DNA of 64,000 bases from Actinomycetales bacterium (GCA_012719445.1 JAAYAH010000224.1:1-64000), one strand, 5' to 3'. Shown: positions 43,193-52,867, numbered from the stretch's first letter. Translations and numbers: made by a program. Notes: generated by a model from the sequence alone, not told the origin.

Positions 43193-43711
43193 TCACAGCG
43201 TCCGGTCGACGGCTCGGGTGCCGGGACCGGCACGGAAGCTCCCGGTGCGTCCCCTGGCGTCGTAGCCCCGGGCGGCCCCCTCGTCGGACCCCGCGCCCGC
43301 CGCCCCGGCCCGCAGGCCGGTGAGGGCTGCCTGGACCGCGCCGGCGCCCGAGAGCACCAGCTGCCGGTTGGTCTCCGCCACGGCGGCCAGCTCGCCGGTC
43401 AGGGTGAGCAGCACCTGTCGGTGCTCCAGCAGGACCTCCGTCCACGGCGGCTGGGCCCCCGCCGCGAGCTGTTCGAGGCTCGCCCCCGGCGGCAGTCCGA
43501 GCTCCCGCGCGACGTCGTCGGCGACGGCGGCCCGCTGCAGCTCGACCACTCGTAGCTCGTCCAGCACCGTCTCGACCTCCGCGGTGGCGAGGCGCAACCA
43601 GCGGATCCGCCCGGCCGCCATCAGCAGCTGCTCGCACTCCATCCGGTAACTGAGGCGTTCCAGCAGCTCACGCTGGCGCCAGAGGACGGCTGCCAGATCC
43701 GGAAGGCTCAT
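43193..43711 (-). CDS. flgN: FlgN-family flagellar export chaperone
   Basis: 172 residues, ATG with AGGAG upstream. Helical FlgN pattern (LWRQRELLERLSYRMECEQL, QLVLSGAGAVQAALTGL). Directly upstream of flgK and flgL, its expected cargo. The C-terminal ~35 residues are Gly/Arg-rich and variable. First gene of a sigma-28-type operon. Confidence 0.85.
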   Translation of the reverse strand: MSLPDLAAVLWRQRELLERLSYRMECEQLLMAAGRIRWLRLATAEVETVLDELRVVELQRAAVADDVARELGLPPGASLEQLAAGAQPPWTEVLLEHRQVLLTLTGELAAVAETNRQLVLSGAGAVQAALTGLRAGAAGAGSDEGAARGYDARGRTGSFRAGPGTRAVDRTL

Positions 43712-43748
43712 GACGGGCTCCTGGGGCGTGACTGACCGGTCCGAGGTC

Positions 43749-43775
43749 CTGTCGGCAGCGGACGGGGCGACCTGA
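43749..43775 (-). promoter_or_regulatory. Sigma-28 (FliA) promoter of flgN-flgK-flgL
   Basis: On the minus strand TCAGGTCG (43768-43775), exactly 11 bp, GCCGACAG (43749-43756). Same layout as the flagellin promoter and the E. coli TAAAGTTT-N11-GCCGATAA consensus. The leader to the flgN ATG is ~30 nt. Confidence 0.7.
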
Positions 43776-43885
43776 GCGATCGCGCGGCGGCGACGCTGCG
43801 CCGCCCGGGTGATTCACCCGCTCGGGCGGGTGGCGCCGGGCTCCCGGTCACTGGAGCGGCGCCGCCGTCCGGCCGATGGGAGAGG

Positions 43886-44890
43886 GTGACCGCAGCTCCG
43901 CTCTCGACCTCCTCGCCCCGGAGGCCGACCGGCACCGGTCCCGCGACCCTCGAGGAGCTGGTGACCGGCAACCTCGCGCTCGTCGGTCACCTGGCCCGGG
44001 AGGTCGCCGCACGGCTGCCCCGGCATCTCGACACCGACGACCTCGCCGGGGCCGGTGCCCTCGCCCTGGTCCAGGCCGCCCGCACCTACGACCCCGACCA
44101 CGGCGTCCCGTTCGCCCGGTTCGCTGCGACACGGGTGCGCGGGGCGATGCTCGACCACATGCGCTCCCGGGACTGGGCCACCCGGTCGCTGAGGTCACGG
44201 GCCCGCGCCCTGGCCGCCGTCGCCGAGGAACTCACCGGCGCCCTGCACCGGGCCCCGACGGACGCCGAGCTGGCGACGGCGGCCGGGATGACCGAGTCCG
44301 AGGTCCGCGAGGTCAGGGACGGCACGAACCGGGCGGCGCTGCTGAGCCTCGACCCGGTCGGCGTCGGCGAGAACGGCCTCGCGGCGAACCTGACCGACAC
44401 CGGGCCCCGGCCGGAGGAGGCGCTCATCGCCGCCGAGCGTCTCGGCTACCTGCGCGACGCCCTCGCCGAGCTGCCCGAGCGCCAGCGGCTCGTCGTCACC
44501 GAGTACTACCTGGAGCAGCACCAACTCACCGAGATCGCCGAGCGGCTCGGCGTCACCCAGTCCCGGGCCTCACAGCTCCGGGCGGAGGGCCTCGACCTGC
44601 TCCGGGACGCGCTGACCACCCTGCTGCACACCGACGCCAGGGCGGGAGAGGGCGCCTCGGCCGGGTCGGCCGCCGACTCGGGGGCCTCGGGCGGAGCCGC
44701 TGCCAAGGCGGCGGACGGGCTGCGGGCCAGGCGGCGATCCGCCTACATCGAGGCGGTGGCCCGCCGGTCCCCGGTCCGGGAGCGTGCCGACGTGCAGGCC
44801 TACCTCGACGGGGCCGCCCTCGGGTCCCCCGGACGGGGGAACGGCGCAGGTCACCCGTCCGGCCCCGCCCGGACTCCTCAAGAGGCGTGA
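43886..44890 (+). CDS. fliA: Flagellar sigma factor FliA (sigma-28/WhiG family)
   Basis: 334 residues, GTG at 43886 directly after GGGAGAGG. Region 2 (ALVQAARTYDPDHGVPFARF, ATRVRGAMLDHMRSRDWATR), region 3 (ALHRAPTDAELATAAGMTES) and region 4 (LPERQRLVVTEYYLEQHQLT, RLGVTQSRASQLRAEGLDLL) are complete. A ~80-residue Ala/Gly/Ser-rich C-terminal extension exceeds the usual length. It directs RNA polymerase to late flagellar genes, such as fliC beside it. A GCCGATGG at 43872-43879 ends 6 bp before the start and might be its own -10, though no matching -35 is seen. Confidence 0.92.
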   Translation: MTAAPLSTSSPRRPTGTGPATLEELVTGNLALVGHLAREVAARLPRHLDTDDLAGAGALALVQAARTYDPDHGVPFARFAATRVRGAMLDHMRSRDWATRSLRSRARALAAVAEELTGALHRAPTDAELATAAGMTESEVREVRDGTNRAALLSLDPVGVGENGLAANLTDTGPRPEEALIAAERLGYLRDALAELPERQRLVVTEYYLEQHQLTEIAERLGVTQSRASQLRAEGLDLLRDALTTLLHTDARAGEGASAGSAADSGASGGAAAKAADGLRARRRSAYIEAVARRSPVRERADVQAYLDGAALGSPGRGNGAGHPSGPARTPQEA

Positions 44891-44904
44891 CCGCCGGCCG
44901 ATAG
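44878..44904 (+). promoter_or_regulatory. Sigma-28 (FliA) promoter of flagellin
   Basis: TCAAGAGG (44878-44885), 11 bp, GCCGATAG (44897-44904), 58 bp before the fliC ATG. The -35 overlaps the fliA stop region. Confidence 0.8.
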
Positions 44905-44962
44905 GTACCTCGAGCCGGTCCACGGACGAACCGGCAGCGAGACCCGATCCAAGGAGGACACC

Positions 44963-45745
44963 ATGGGTCTGCAGATCAACCAGAACATCGCGGCGTTCAA
45001 CTCCTACCGCAACCTGTCCATCACCGACGGCCAGATGGCCAAGTCGCTGGAGAAGCTGTCCAGCGGGTTCCGGATCAACCGGGCGGCCGACGACGCCGCA
45101 GGCCTGGCCATCTCCGAGGGCATCCGGTCGCAGGTCGGCGGCCTGCGGATGGGTGTCCGCAACGCCCAGGACGGGGTCTCGGTCGTGCAGACCGCTGAAG
45201 GTGCGCTCACCGAGATCCACGCCATGCTCCAGCGCATGAACGACCTGGCGGTGCAGTACAACAGCGGCACCCAGAACGACGACTCCAAGGCCGCCATCGA
45301 TTCCGAGTTCACGGCCCTGACCGAGGAGATCGAACGGATCGGGTTGAACACGAAGTTCAACGGCACCGCGCTGTTCGAGGGGAACGAGATGGTCTTCCAG
45401 GTCGGCTACGACGCCGGGGACACCATCACGGTGACCAGCGAAGCCCTTGCCTCGGTCAGCGTCAGCGCCGCGGTCGACGACAGCGCCTCCGTCCAGGAAG
45501 CGATCACCACCATCTCGACCCAGCGGGCCACGCTCGGTGCCCTGCAGAACCGGTTCGAGCACACGGTGAACTCGGTCAACGTCAGCATCGAGAACCTGTC
45601 CGCGTCCGAGAGCCGGATCCGCGACACGGACATGGCGCTGGAGATGGTCTCGTTCACCAGGGCGCAGATCCTGTCCCAGGCGGGCACCGCGATGCTCGCC
45701 CAGGCCAACCAGGCACCGCAGGGCGTGCTCTCGCTGCTGCGGTGA
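44963..45745 (+). CDS. fliC: Flagellin
   Basis: 260 residues, ATG preceded by AAGGAGG. Short flagellin that is nearly all D0/D1: N-terminus MGLQINQNIAAFNSYRNLSI, LSSGFRINRAADDAAGLAIS, and C-terminus ENLSASESRIRDTDMALEMV, AQANQAPQGVLSLLR. The central variable domain is only ~60 residues, so filaments would be smooth. Own sigma-28 promoter and own terminator. The CsrA target site, if any, would be around the AAGGAGGA before the ATG. Confidence 0.97.
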   Translation: MGLQINQNIAAFNSYRNLSITDGQMAKSLEKLSSGFRINRAADDAAGLAISEGIRSQVGGLRMGVRNAQDGVSVVQTAEGALTEIHAMLQRMNDLAVQYNSGTQNDDSKAAIDSEFTALTEEIERIGLNTKFNGTALFEGNEMVFQVGYDAGDTITVTSEALASVSVSAAVDDSASVQEAITTISTQRATLGALQNRFEHTVNSVNVSIENLSASESRIRDTDMALEMVSFTRAQILSQAGTAMLAQANQAPQGVLSLLR

Positions 45746-45752
45746 GCAGCAC

Positions 45753-45790
45753 CGGTGGGGGCGGTCGCCCTGGCGCGACCGCCCCCACCG
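45753..45790 (+). terminator. fliC terminator
   Basis: Perfect 16-bp arms (45753-45768 and 45775-45790) with a 6-nt loop CCTGGC, 7 bp past the fliC stop. Confidence 0.88.
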
Positions 45791-45912
45791 TAACGACGTG
45801 AGGGGACGGCCTCGGGACCCGTCCCCCACGGCACGGAAGTGCCGGGTGCCGTCCGGGTCCTACGCGCGTGGATCCGGTCGGTGCGCACCACACCGTCCCA
45901 GGGAGGGACGAC

Positions 45913-47757
45913 ATGTCCCAGATGAGCATCAGCGGGGTCTTCTCAGGGCTGGACACCGCGTCCATCGTCAGCCAGCTCGTCAGCGTCGAGGCCCGCCAGC
46001 AGCAGCTGGTGAAGGCCCGGATGAGCGGCGCCCAGAAGGCCGTCGACGCCTACGGCGCCCTCGTCACCTCGATGAAGAGCCTCTCCAGCCAGGCGACCAC
46101 ACTCGCCACGACCTCTGCCTGGGCGGGGACCTCGGTGACGTCCTCCTCGCCGACCGTCACCGCCGGCTCCACCGGCCTGCGCGCCGCCTCGGTCACCTTC
46201 GACGTGACCTCCGTCGCCAGGGCACACACCCTGGTCAGCGCGGACACCGCGGCGACCCTTCAGGACGTGGTCGCCGACGGCACGGTGACCCTGACCAAGG
46301 ACGGCGACAGCCCGGTGGCGATCGAGGTCGGCAACGGGACCCTCGCCGAGGTCGTCGCCGCCATCAACTCCGCCGACCAGGGTGTCCTGGCCGCGGCCGT
46401 GCAGACGGCCCCGGGCCAGTACCGGCTCCAGGTGTCCTCGACGACCACCGGCGCGGCCAGCGGGTTCACCCTGGACGACGTCGACATGGGGCTGATGAAC
46501 ATCGCCTACCAGGGGTCCGACGCCACGATCTCGGTGGGCGAGCTGAACCCCTACACGATCACCTCGTCGACGAACACCTTCGACTCCGCCGTCGACGGGC
46601 TCTCCTTCACCGTGAGCGAGAAGGTCAACGGGGTCACCGTCAGCTCGACCCTCGACGGCACCAAGGTCGCCGACCAGGTCTCCGACCTCGTCGACTCGAT
46701 GAACTCGCTGCTCGACGACCTGGCACAGCAGACCGCCTGGAACGCCGAGACCAAGACCGGCGGGCCGCTGCTCGGCGAGTCGGTGGTCCGGCAACTCCAG
46801 CAGGGCATCCTCTCCCTGGTCGGCGACGCGAGCGCACCAGGGGTCGAGCTGGGCCGGTCCGGCAGGGTCAGCTTCGACCGGGCCGCGTTCGTCGAGGCGT
46901 TCGAGGCCGACCCGACCGCGGTGGCTACCGCCTTCGGCAGCGTCTCCTCCTTCGCCGCGGCACCAGGGGTCACCGGGAACGTCCAGGTGGTGCGGGCCCC
47001 GACGAACCGGGTGGCCGGGACCTACGCGCTGCAGGTCGCCGTCGCCGCGGCGAGGGAACGCTGGCGGATGGAGCCGCCCGGCGGGATCATCGCCGGCCAG
47101 ACCGTGCTGATCATGCGCGGGTCGATGGTGCTCAGCTACACCGCCGGAGCGGGCGACACCCTCGCCGACGCCGTGGCCGCGGTCAATCTCCAGGCGGCGC
47201 ACATGGGGCTGGGGATCGGAGCCGCCGTCGACGGCGCCAACATCGTGCTGACCTCGATCACCGCCGGATCCGCCGCGGCGTTCACCGCCTCGGTGAGCGG
47301 CGGCACCGCGGTCCAGGTCGTCGCCGGGACCGACGTCCAGGGCACCATCGACGGCCAGCCGGCCACCGGCTCGGGCACCTCGCTGTCCCTGCGGAACAGC
47401 ACCAGCCCGGCCGACGGGATCGTGCTGTCCGTCGACGTCTCCGACGACGACGTCGCGGCCGGCGGCGGGGACGTGGGGTCGGTCACCTACGCGCCCTCGT
47501 TCGCGACCCGGCTGTCCGCCCTGCTCGACGACTACACCCGCACCGGCACCGGGCTGCTGGTCACCAGCCAGGAGGGCCGCGCCTCCGACGTCAAGGACCT
47601 GCAGGCCCAGATCGACGCCTGGGACCTGCGGCTGGAGGCCCGCCGGACCTCGCTGACCCGCCAGTTCACCGCGATGGAGACCCTGCTGGCGAACATGCAG
47701 AGCCAGATGTCGATGGTCTCCGGACTGAGGGTGAACATGCTCGGTGGGGACGCGTGA
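45913..47757 (+). CDS. fliD: Flagellar filament cap protein FliD (HAP2)
   Basis: 614 residues from ATG 45913 with GGGAGGGA upstream; an earlier in-frame GTG adds non-homologous residues. N-terminus ISGVFSGLDTASIVSQLVSV and C-terminus LTRQFTAMETLLANMQSQMS are the helical ends of FliD. The long middle is Thr/Val/Ser-rich beta structure. Caps the filament and helps flagellin fold. Followed by fliS. Confidence 0.94.
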   Translation: MSQMSISGVFSGLDTASIVSQLVSVEARQQQLVKARMSGAQKAVDAYGALVTSMKSLSSQATTLATTSAWAGTSVTSSSPTVTAGSTGLRAASVTFDVTSVARAHTLVSADTAATLQDVVADGTVTLTKDGDSPVAIEVGNGTLAEVVAAINSADQGVLAAAVQTAPGQYRLQVSSTTTGAASGFTLDDVDMGLMNIAYQGSDATISVGELNPYTITSSTNTFDSAVDGLSFTVSEKVNGVTVSSTLDGTKVADQVSDLVDSMNSLLDDLAQQTAWNAETKTGGPLLGESVVRQLQQGILSLVGDASAPGVELGRSGRVSFDRAAFVEAFEADPTAVATAFGSVSSFAAAPGVTGNVQVVRAPTNRVAGTYALQVAVAAARERWRMEPPGGIIAGQTVLIMRGSMVLSYTAGAGDTLADAVAAVNLQAAHMGLGIGAAVDGANIVLTSITAGSAAAFTASVSGGTAVQVVAGTDVQGTIDGQPATGSGTSLSLRNSTSPADGIVLSVDVSDDDVAAGGGDVGSVTYAPSFATRLSALLDDYTRTGTGLLVTSQEGRASDVKDLQAQIDAWDLRLEARRTSLTRQFTAMETLLANMQSQMSMVSGLRVNMLGGDA

Positions 47758-47824
47758 TGCCGCCGACGTGAGCCGGTCCCACCCGACCCGACCCGCCACC
47801 CCGTGCACCCGCCAGGAGAGACCG

Positions 47825-48244
47825 ATGAGCAGCCTCGCCGCAACGCAGCGCTACGCCAGCGACGCAACGGAGACGGTCAGCCCGGCCCGGCTGGTGACGA
47901 TGCTCTACGACCGGCTGATCACCGATCTCGCGGTCGCCGAGGAGGCCATGCGGCGGGGCGACATCGAGGCCACGGGGTTCCGGGTCGGGCACGCGCAGGA
48001 GATCCTGCTCGAACTGCGCGGCACCCTGGACACCACGATGTGGCCCGAGGGCGAGGGACTCGCCAGCCTCTACGTGTGGATGGTCGGCGAACTCATGCAG
48101 GCCCGGCTGCGCAACCAGCCGCAGCGGATCGCGGACTGCCGGGACCTGGTGGAACCGTTGCGGGAGGCGTGGCACACCGCCCAGCAGAGCCTTGCCGGCG
48201 TCGACTCCCCCGTCGTCGGCGGCCGGGTCGACGGCGCGGCCTGA
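47825..48244 (+). CDS. fliS: Flagellar export chaperone FliS
   Basis: 139 residues from ATG 47825 (CAGGAGAG upstream). Conserved RYASDATETVSPARLVTMLY, RGDIEATGFRVGHAQEILLE and LASLYVWMVGELMQARLRN. Four-helix chaperone that binds the flagellin C-terminus in the cytoplasm. 67 bp after fliD, 26 bp before the next gene. Confidence 0.94.
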   Translation: MSSLAATQRYASDATETVSPARLVTMLYDRLITDLAVAEEAMRRGDIEATGFRVGHAQEILLELRGTLDTTMWPEGEGLASLYVWMVGELMQARLRNQPQRIADCRDLVEPLREAWHTAQQSLAGVDSPVVGGRVDGAA

Positions 48245-48270
48245 CCCGCCCGACGAACTGGAGACCCCCC

Positions 48271-48594
48271 ATGTCCACCGCGTCCGGCAGCCCGGCCGAA
48301 GAGGTCTGGGCCAGCTACTTCGCGGCGGTCGAGGCGGCGGCGCTGGCGGTCGCCGAGAAGTCCCGGCAGGGGCAGCTGCAGCCGTGGCCCGACCTGATCG
48401 CCCCCGGGGTGCCGTTCCCGGTGACGCTGGAGCGCCGCCGGGTGGAGGTGCTGGCCGTGATGGAGGGCGCCGTGCGGGAGGCCAGGATCCGCCGGGACGC
48501 CATCGCACAGGACCTCGCTGCCCTGCACCCGCCGCGGACGAAGGTCACCGACACCTCGGGCACGCTCGGGAGCCACCTCGACATGGTCGGGTGA
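48271..48594 (+). CDS. Small protein in the fliT position
   Basis: 107 residues, ATG 48271 with GGAG upstream. Mostly helical (VWASYFAAVEAAALAVAEKS, RRVEVLAVMEGAVREARIRR), no signal peptide. Its place after fliD-fliS suggests a FliT-like export chaperone, but sequence identity to FliT is not evident. Could also be an actinobacterial flagellar accessory protein of unknown role. Confidence 0.65.
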   Translation: MSTASGSPAEEVWASYFAAVEAAALAVAEKSRQGQLQPWPDLIAPGVPFPVTLERRRVEVLAVMEGAVREARIRRDAIAQDLAALHPPRTKVTDTSGTLGSHLDMVG

Positions 48595-49078
48595 CCCGGC
48601 CGCGCAGGAGCCGGCGGCACCGACCGCCAGTGGCACGGACCGTGGGTGGCACGGACCGCCGGTGGGACGGACCGTGGGCGGGACGGACAGCCGGTGGCAC
48701 GGACAGCGGGTGGGACGGACCGGGCATCCCCCGCCGACAGCACCCGGAACGCCCTCGCCACACTGTGACCCAGGCCACACCAAACCCGGTCGGTGACCGC
48801 GCTGTGTCGCCACGGCGCGGTGACCGCGGCACGACCCTGCACCGTTCGGGCGAGCGCCTCCGCCGCGACGTCACGATCCGCGAACGGGGACCCCGCAGAC
48901 CTGGGCCGGGAGAGGGAAACAGCAGGTCGTGGACGGTTCACGGCTCAAGCAGACCCCCGACGGCACCGAAGCTGACGACGAGCACGGACTGCTCCTCCGC
49001 GGCCAGGGACAAGGCCCCACGTCCGATCCACGGTGCGCCCTGGCGCGATGCCACGGGTGCCGAGGGACGAGGTCCGCC
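48595..49078. other. Gene-free gap before the flgB operon
   Basis: 484 bp separating the late genes (fliC-fliD-fliS) from the basal-body operon. It holds the 16-bp tandem repeat at 48628-48723 and presumably the flgB promoter, for which I see no convincing boxes. The forward frame upstream of flgB is open but low in coding character. Confidence 0.5.
48628..48723. repeat. Six 16-bp tandem repeats
   Basis: Units like GGGTGGCACGGACCGC and CGGTGGGACGGACCGT, six copies in 16-bp register, starting 33 bp after the fliT-position gene. Confidence 0.85.
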
Positions 49079-49426
49079 ATGCTCGACAGCGTCTCGCTGC
49101 GCTCCCTGCACGCAGCCCTCGACGGCCTCTCCGCCCGCGAGCGCGCCGTCGGGGACGACATCGCCAACGTCAACACCCCGTACTTCACCGCGCGGCGGGT
49201 CAGCTTCGAGAGCCAGCTGCGCAGCGCCGTCGAGGACGGCACCGACCCGATGGCGGTCCGGCCGGTCGTCACGTACAGCGCCGACCCCGCCGGGCTCACC
49301 GGTAACAACGTCAGCCTCGAGGCGGAGACCCTGCTCGGCCTCGACACCAGCCTGCGGTACGACCTGGCGGTCCGGGCGACCAGCGACCGGTTCTCGCTGC
49401 TGCGCACCGCGCTCAGGACGGTGTGA
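49079..49426 (+). CDS. flgB: Flagellar basal-body rod protein FlgB
   Basis: 115 residues from ATG 49079 (GAGGTCC upstream); the longer open frame starts inside non-homologous sequence. MLDSVSLRSLHAALDGLSAR and DDIANVNTPYFTARRVSFES are the rod-protein N-terminal motif. Proximal rod subunit. First gene of the flgB-to-fliK run. Confidence 0.93.
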   Translation: MLDSVSLRSLHAALDGLSARERAVGDDIANVNTPYFTARRVSFESQLRSAVEDGTDPMAVRPVVTYSADPAGLTGNNVSLEAETLLGLDTSLRYDLAVRATSDRFSLLRTALRTV

Positions 49427-49429
49427 GCC

Positions 49430-49828
49430 GTGTTCGCGGCCCTCGGCATCAGCGGCTCGGGGATGCTCGTCCACCGCACCTGGATGGACGCCATCTCCGA
49501 CAACATCGCGAACGTCAACACGGTGCGGGCCACCGACGAGGAGGCCTTCCGGGCCCGGTACGTCATCGCCCAGGCGCTCGAGAACGGTTCCACCGGAGCG
49601 GGTGTCGCCGTCGGCGGTATCGAGCTGAGTGACGCGCAGGGACGCCTGGTCTTCGACCCGACGCACCCGCTGGCCGACGCGAACGGCCTGGTCCGGCTGC
49701 CCGAGGTCGACCTCGGCGAGCAGCTCACCACCATGATCATGGCTCAGCGCGGGTACCAGGCGAACATCGCGCAGGTTGACCGGGTCAAGGCGGCCTACCA
49801 GTCCGCGCTCCAGATGGGCCGGTCCTGA
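49430..49828 (+). CDS. flgC: Flagellar basal-body rod protein FlgC
   Basis: 132 residues, GTG 3 bp after the flgB stop. Conserved [20 protein letters not shown] with NIANVNTV and C-terminal [20 protein letters not shown]. Rod subunit. Its TGA overlaps the fliE ATG. Confidence 0.95.
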   Translation: MFAALGISGSGMLVHRTWMDAISDNIANVNTVRATDEEAFRARYVIAQALENGSTGAGVAVGGIELSDAQGRLVFDPTHPLADANGLVRLPEVDLGEQLTTMIMAQRGYQANIAQVDRVKAAYQSALQMGRS

Positions 49829-50253
49829 TGGCCGTCCCCGCGATCGGCGGGATCTCTGGGGCAGGTGGCCTGTCGCACCTGGCCGAGCTGTACCGCCAGC
49901 AGATCACCGGGTCCGCCGCCGCGGCGCGCCCGGCGTCCACCGCGGCGGCGGCGACCGCAGGGACCGGCGCCGTCCAGGCGACGGGCACCCCGGGCGTCGG
50001 CGGCGTCAGCGGCGTCAGCGGCGTCAGCGGCGGCGGCAGCTTCACCTCCGCCCTCGGCGACGGCCTGCGGGCCGTGGAGTCGCTGGACCGCACGGCGTCC
50101 GCCAAGGCCGTCGCCGCCGCGACCGGTGACCTCACCGACGTCCACGACTACGTCATCGCCGCCACCCAGGCCCAGGTGGCGACGGAGCTCACCACGACCG
50201 TCCGGAACAAGGCGCTCGACGCCTTCAACGAGATCATGCGGATGCCGCTGTGA
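49828..50253 (+). CDS. fliE: Flagellar hook-basal body protein FliE
   Basis: 141 residues, somewhat longer than usual because of an Ala/Gly-rich N-terminal half with [10 protein letters not shown] repeats. The C-terminal half is typical ([36 protein letters not shown]). Joins the MS ring to the rod. Overlaps flgC and fliF. Confidence 0.92.
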   Translation: MAVPAIGGISGAGGLSHLAELYRQQITGSAAAARPASTAAAATAGTGAVQATGTPGVGGVSGVSGVSGGGSFTSALGDGLRAVESLDRTASAKAVAAATGDLTDVHDYVIAATQAQVATELTTTVRNKALDAFNEIMRMPL

Positions 50254-51851
50254 GCCCCCGCCTCGACAAGACCCTCGGCCGGGCGCGCGGCGCCCTCGCC
50301 GGGTTCACCCCCGGCCAGCGCGGCGTCGTCCTGGTGGCGGTTGCCGCGCTCCTGCTCGGCGCGTACGCGCTGTCCCGCTGGGTGTCCCAGCCACAGTGGA
50401 CGCCGCTGTTCGGCAACCTGTCCGGCGCCGACGCGAACTCCATCGTCGAACAGCTCTCCGCGGACGGCGTGGAGTACCGGCTCACCGACGGCGGCGCCAC
50501 GGTGCTGGTCCCGCAGTCCAGCGTCTACGACCTGCGGGTCCGGCTCTCCGGGCAGGGCCTGCCGTCCGCCGGCGCAGAGGGCGGGTACTCCCTGCTCGAC
50601 GAGCAGGGCATGACCGCGACGGACTTCCAGCAGAACGTCGCCTTCCGAAGGGCGCTGGAGGGCGAGCTGTCGAACACCCTCCAGGCAATGGACGGCGTGC
50701 GCAGCGCCGTCGTCCACCTCGCCCTGCCGGAGAAGGACGTCTTCGCCAGCGAGCAGGTCAAGCCCACCGCGTCGGTGCTGCTCGCCCTGCAGTCCGGGAA
50801 GACCCTCAGCCGCGAGCAGGTCACCGCGGTGACCCACCTCGTCGCAGGCAGTATCGAGGGGCTCGAACCCGATCAGGTGACCGTCACCGACTCCTCGGGG
50901 CAGCTGCTGTCCGTCCCCGGCGACGGCTCCACCGGCACGTCCGCCGCCGCGGGCGAGACCGACGAGCAGACCGCCCGGTACGAGCAGCGGGTCAGCAGCG
51001 CCGTCCAGCAGATGCTGGACCGGGTGGTCGGCTCCGGCCGCAGCGTGGTCCGGGTCAACGCCCGGCTCAACTTCGACACCACCGACACCACCAGCGAGAA
51101 CTACACCTACCCCACCGAGATCCCGCCGCTGTCCGACGAGGAGTCCACGGAGGGGTACTCGGCCAGGGGCGAGGCCACCGGCGGCACCCTCGGCCAGACC
51201 TGGCCGACCCTCGGCGCGGAGACCGGCACCGGGACCGACGACGACGGCAGGTACTCCAAGCAGCAGCGCACCCGGAACAACGCCGTGGACAAGACGGTGT
51301 CCCGGTCCCAGGTCGCCCCGGGGCGGGTGGAACGGCTCTCGGTCGCGGTGATCCTCGACGCGCGCGCGGCCGGCTCGCTCGACCCGATCCAGATCCAGGA
51401 TCTCGTCGGCAACGCCGTCGGCCTCGACCCGGAGCGCGGGGACAGCGTCCAGGTCACCCGGCTCCCGTTCGACACCTCGGCGGCGGAGACGGCGACCAAG
51501 GAGCTGGCGGCGGCCGAGAAGGCGGCGAAGACGCAGGGGTACGTCGACCTCGGCAAGAAGAGCGGGTTCGGCCTGGTGCTCCTGATCGCGATGTTCCTCG
51601 CCATCCGGATGGGGCGACGCGGCCGGGGCACCTCGGTGCAGGTGACGGCGCAGGACCTGCCGGAGACCCCGGCGGGGGTGCTCGTCCCGTCCCAGGTCAA
51701 GCCCGCGCTGCAGAGCGGCCCGGCCACCGCGTCGCTGGCCACCGATGCCGAACGCCAGCACATGCGCGAGCACATCGCCGAGCTGGTGGAGAAGCAGCCG
51801 GAAGAGATGGCCGCCGTGATCCAGAGCTGGCTCGCTGAGCGGAGCGGCTGA
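50250..51851 (+). CDS. fliF: Flagellar MS-ring protein FliF
   Basis: 533 residues, GTG start overlapping fliE. TM1 at ~27-43 ([16 protein letters not shown]), periplasmic ring-building motifs ([60 protein letters not shown]), TM2 ~441-455 ([16 protein letters not shown]), and a C-terminal FliG-binding tail ([19 protein letters not shown]). Confidence 0.97.
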   Translation: MSPRLDKTLGRARGALAGFTPGQRGVVLVAVAALLLGAYALSRWVSQPQWTPLFGNLSGADANSIVEQLSADGVEYRLTDGGATVLVPQSSVYDLRVRLSGQGLPSAGAEGGYSLLDEQGMTATDFQQNVAFRRALEGELSNTLQAMDGVRSAVVHLALPEKDVFASEQVKPTASVLLALQSGKTLSREQVTAVTHLVAGSIEGLEPDQVTVTDSSGQLLSVPGDGSTGTSAAAGETDEQTARYEQRVSSAVQQMLDRVVGSGRSVVRVNARLNFDTTDTTSENYTYPTEIPPLSDEESTEGYSARGEATGGTLGQTWPTLGAETGTGTDDDGRYSKQQRTRNNAVDKTVSRSQVAPGRVERLSVAVILDARAAGSLDPIQIQDLVGNAVGLDPERGDSVQVTRLPFDTSAAETATKELAAAEKAAKTQGYVDLGKKSGFGLVLLIAMFLAIRMGRRGRGTSVQVTAQDLPETPAGVLVPSQVKPALQSGPATASLATDAERQHMREHIAELVEKQPEEMAAVIQSWLAERSG

Positions 51852-52867
51852 TGGCCAGACCCTCCACCACCATCGACGGCCTGCGGAAGGCCGCCATCCT
51901 CCTGGTCCAGCTCGGCCGGGACCGGGCGGCGCTGGTGCTGTCCCGGCTGCCGGAGTCCACCGTCGAGGAGCTGACGGCGGAGATCGTCCGGCTCCGGGAC
52001 GTCAGCGCCAGCGACGCCGAGACGGTGATTCTCCAGGCGCACGAGGAGCTGGCCACCAAGAACGCCACCACCCGTGGCGGCATGGAGCTGGCCCGACAGC
52101 TGCTGTCGGCGGGCCTCGGCGCCGAGCGCGCGGACGAGATCATGTCCCGGCTGGGGGCCACCCTCGCCGACATGCCGTTCGAGGGCCTGCGCCGCGCCGA
52201 CGCCCGGCAACTGCTGTCGTTCCTCGCCGAGGAGCACCCGCAGACCGTCGCCCTCGTCCTCGCCCACCTCTCCCCCGCCCAGTCGGCGATCGTCCTCTCC
52301 GGGTTCGACCAGAAGCTGCAGACCGAGGTCGCCTACCGGATCGCGCTGCTGGAGCGGGCCAGCCCAGAAATGATCAAGGTGGTGGAACGCGAGCTCGACC
52401 GCCGGATGTCCACCGTGCTGGGGCCGCAGGAGCTGGCCTCGATCGGTGGCGTCGCCCCGCTGGTCGCCATCATCAACCGGGCCGACCGGACGACGGAACG
52501 CCTGATCCTCGAGGGCCTGGAGTCCGTGGACGCCGACCTGTCCGAGCAGGTCCGCGCGCAGATGTTCATCTTCGACGACATCACAACGCTGGACGACAAG
52601 GCGATCCAGCTCATCCTGCGCAGCGTCGAGAGCGGCGACCTGGCGATGGCGCTCAAGGGCGTCCGCGAGGAGGTCAAGGAGAAGGTGCTGCGGAACCTGT
52701 CCACCCGGGCGGCGGAGAACCTCACCGAGGAGATCGACCTGCTCGGCTCGGTGCGACTCAGCCAGGTCGAGGAGGCCCAGGCCAAGATCGTCCAGGAGAT
52801 CCGCGCCCTGGAGCAGACCGGCCAGATCCTCATCCAGCGAGGCAGCGATGAAGAGTACGTCAGCTGA
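51851..52867 (+). CDS. fliG: Flagellar motor switch protein FliG
   Basis: 338 residues, ATG overlapping the fliF stop. Contains the EHPQT motif (LLSFLAEEHPQTVALVLAHL) and the C-terminal torque domain (LEGLESVDADLSEQVRAQMF, IFDDITTLDDKAIQLILR) with charged residues facing MotA. Cytoplasmic C ring. Confidence 0.97.
   Translation: MARPSTTIDGLRKAAILLVQLGRDRAALVLSRLPESTVEELTAEIVRLRDVSASDAETVILQAHEELATKNATTRGGMELARQLLSAGLGAERADEIMSRLGATLADMPFEGLRRADARQLLSFLAEEHPQTVALVLAHLSPAQSAIVLSGFDQKLQTEVAYRIALLERASPEMIKVVERELDRRMSTVLGPQELASIGGVAPLVAIINRADRTTERLILEGLESVDADLSEQVRAQMFIFDDITTLDDKAIQLILRSVESGDLAMALKGVREEVKEKVLRNLSTRAAENLTEEIDLLGSVRLSQVEEAQAKIVQEIRALEQTGQILIQRGSDEEYVS

Noticed and set aside
43876-43890. 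ATG 43876 as fliA start
   Set aside because: Out of frame with the sigma factor by 10 bp; GTG 43886 is in frame.
48940-48985. Possible sigma-28 promoter TCAAGCAG upstream of flgB
   Set aside because: The -10 at correct spacing lacks GCCGA; only a shifted ACCGAA is found.
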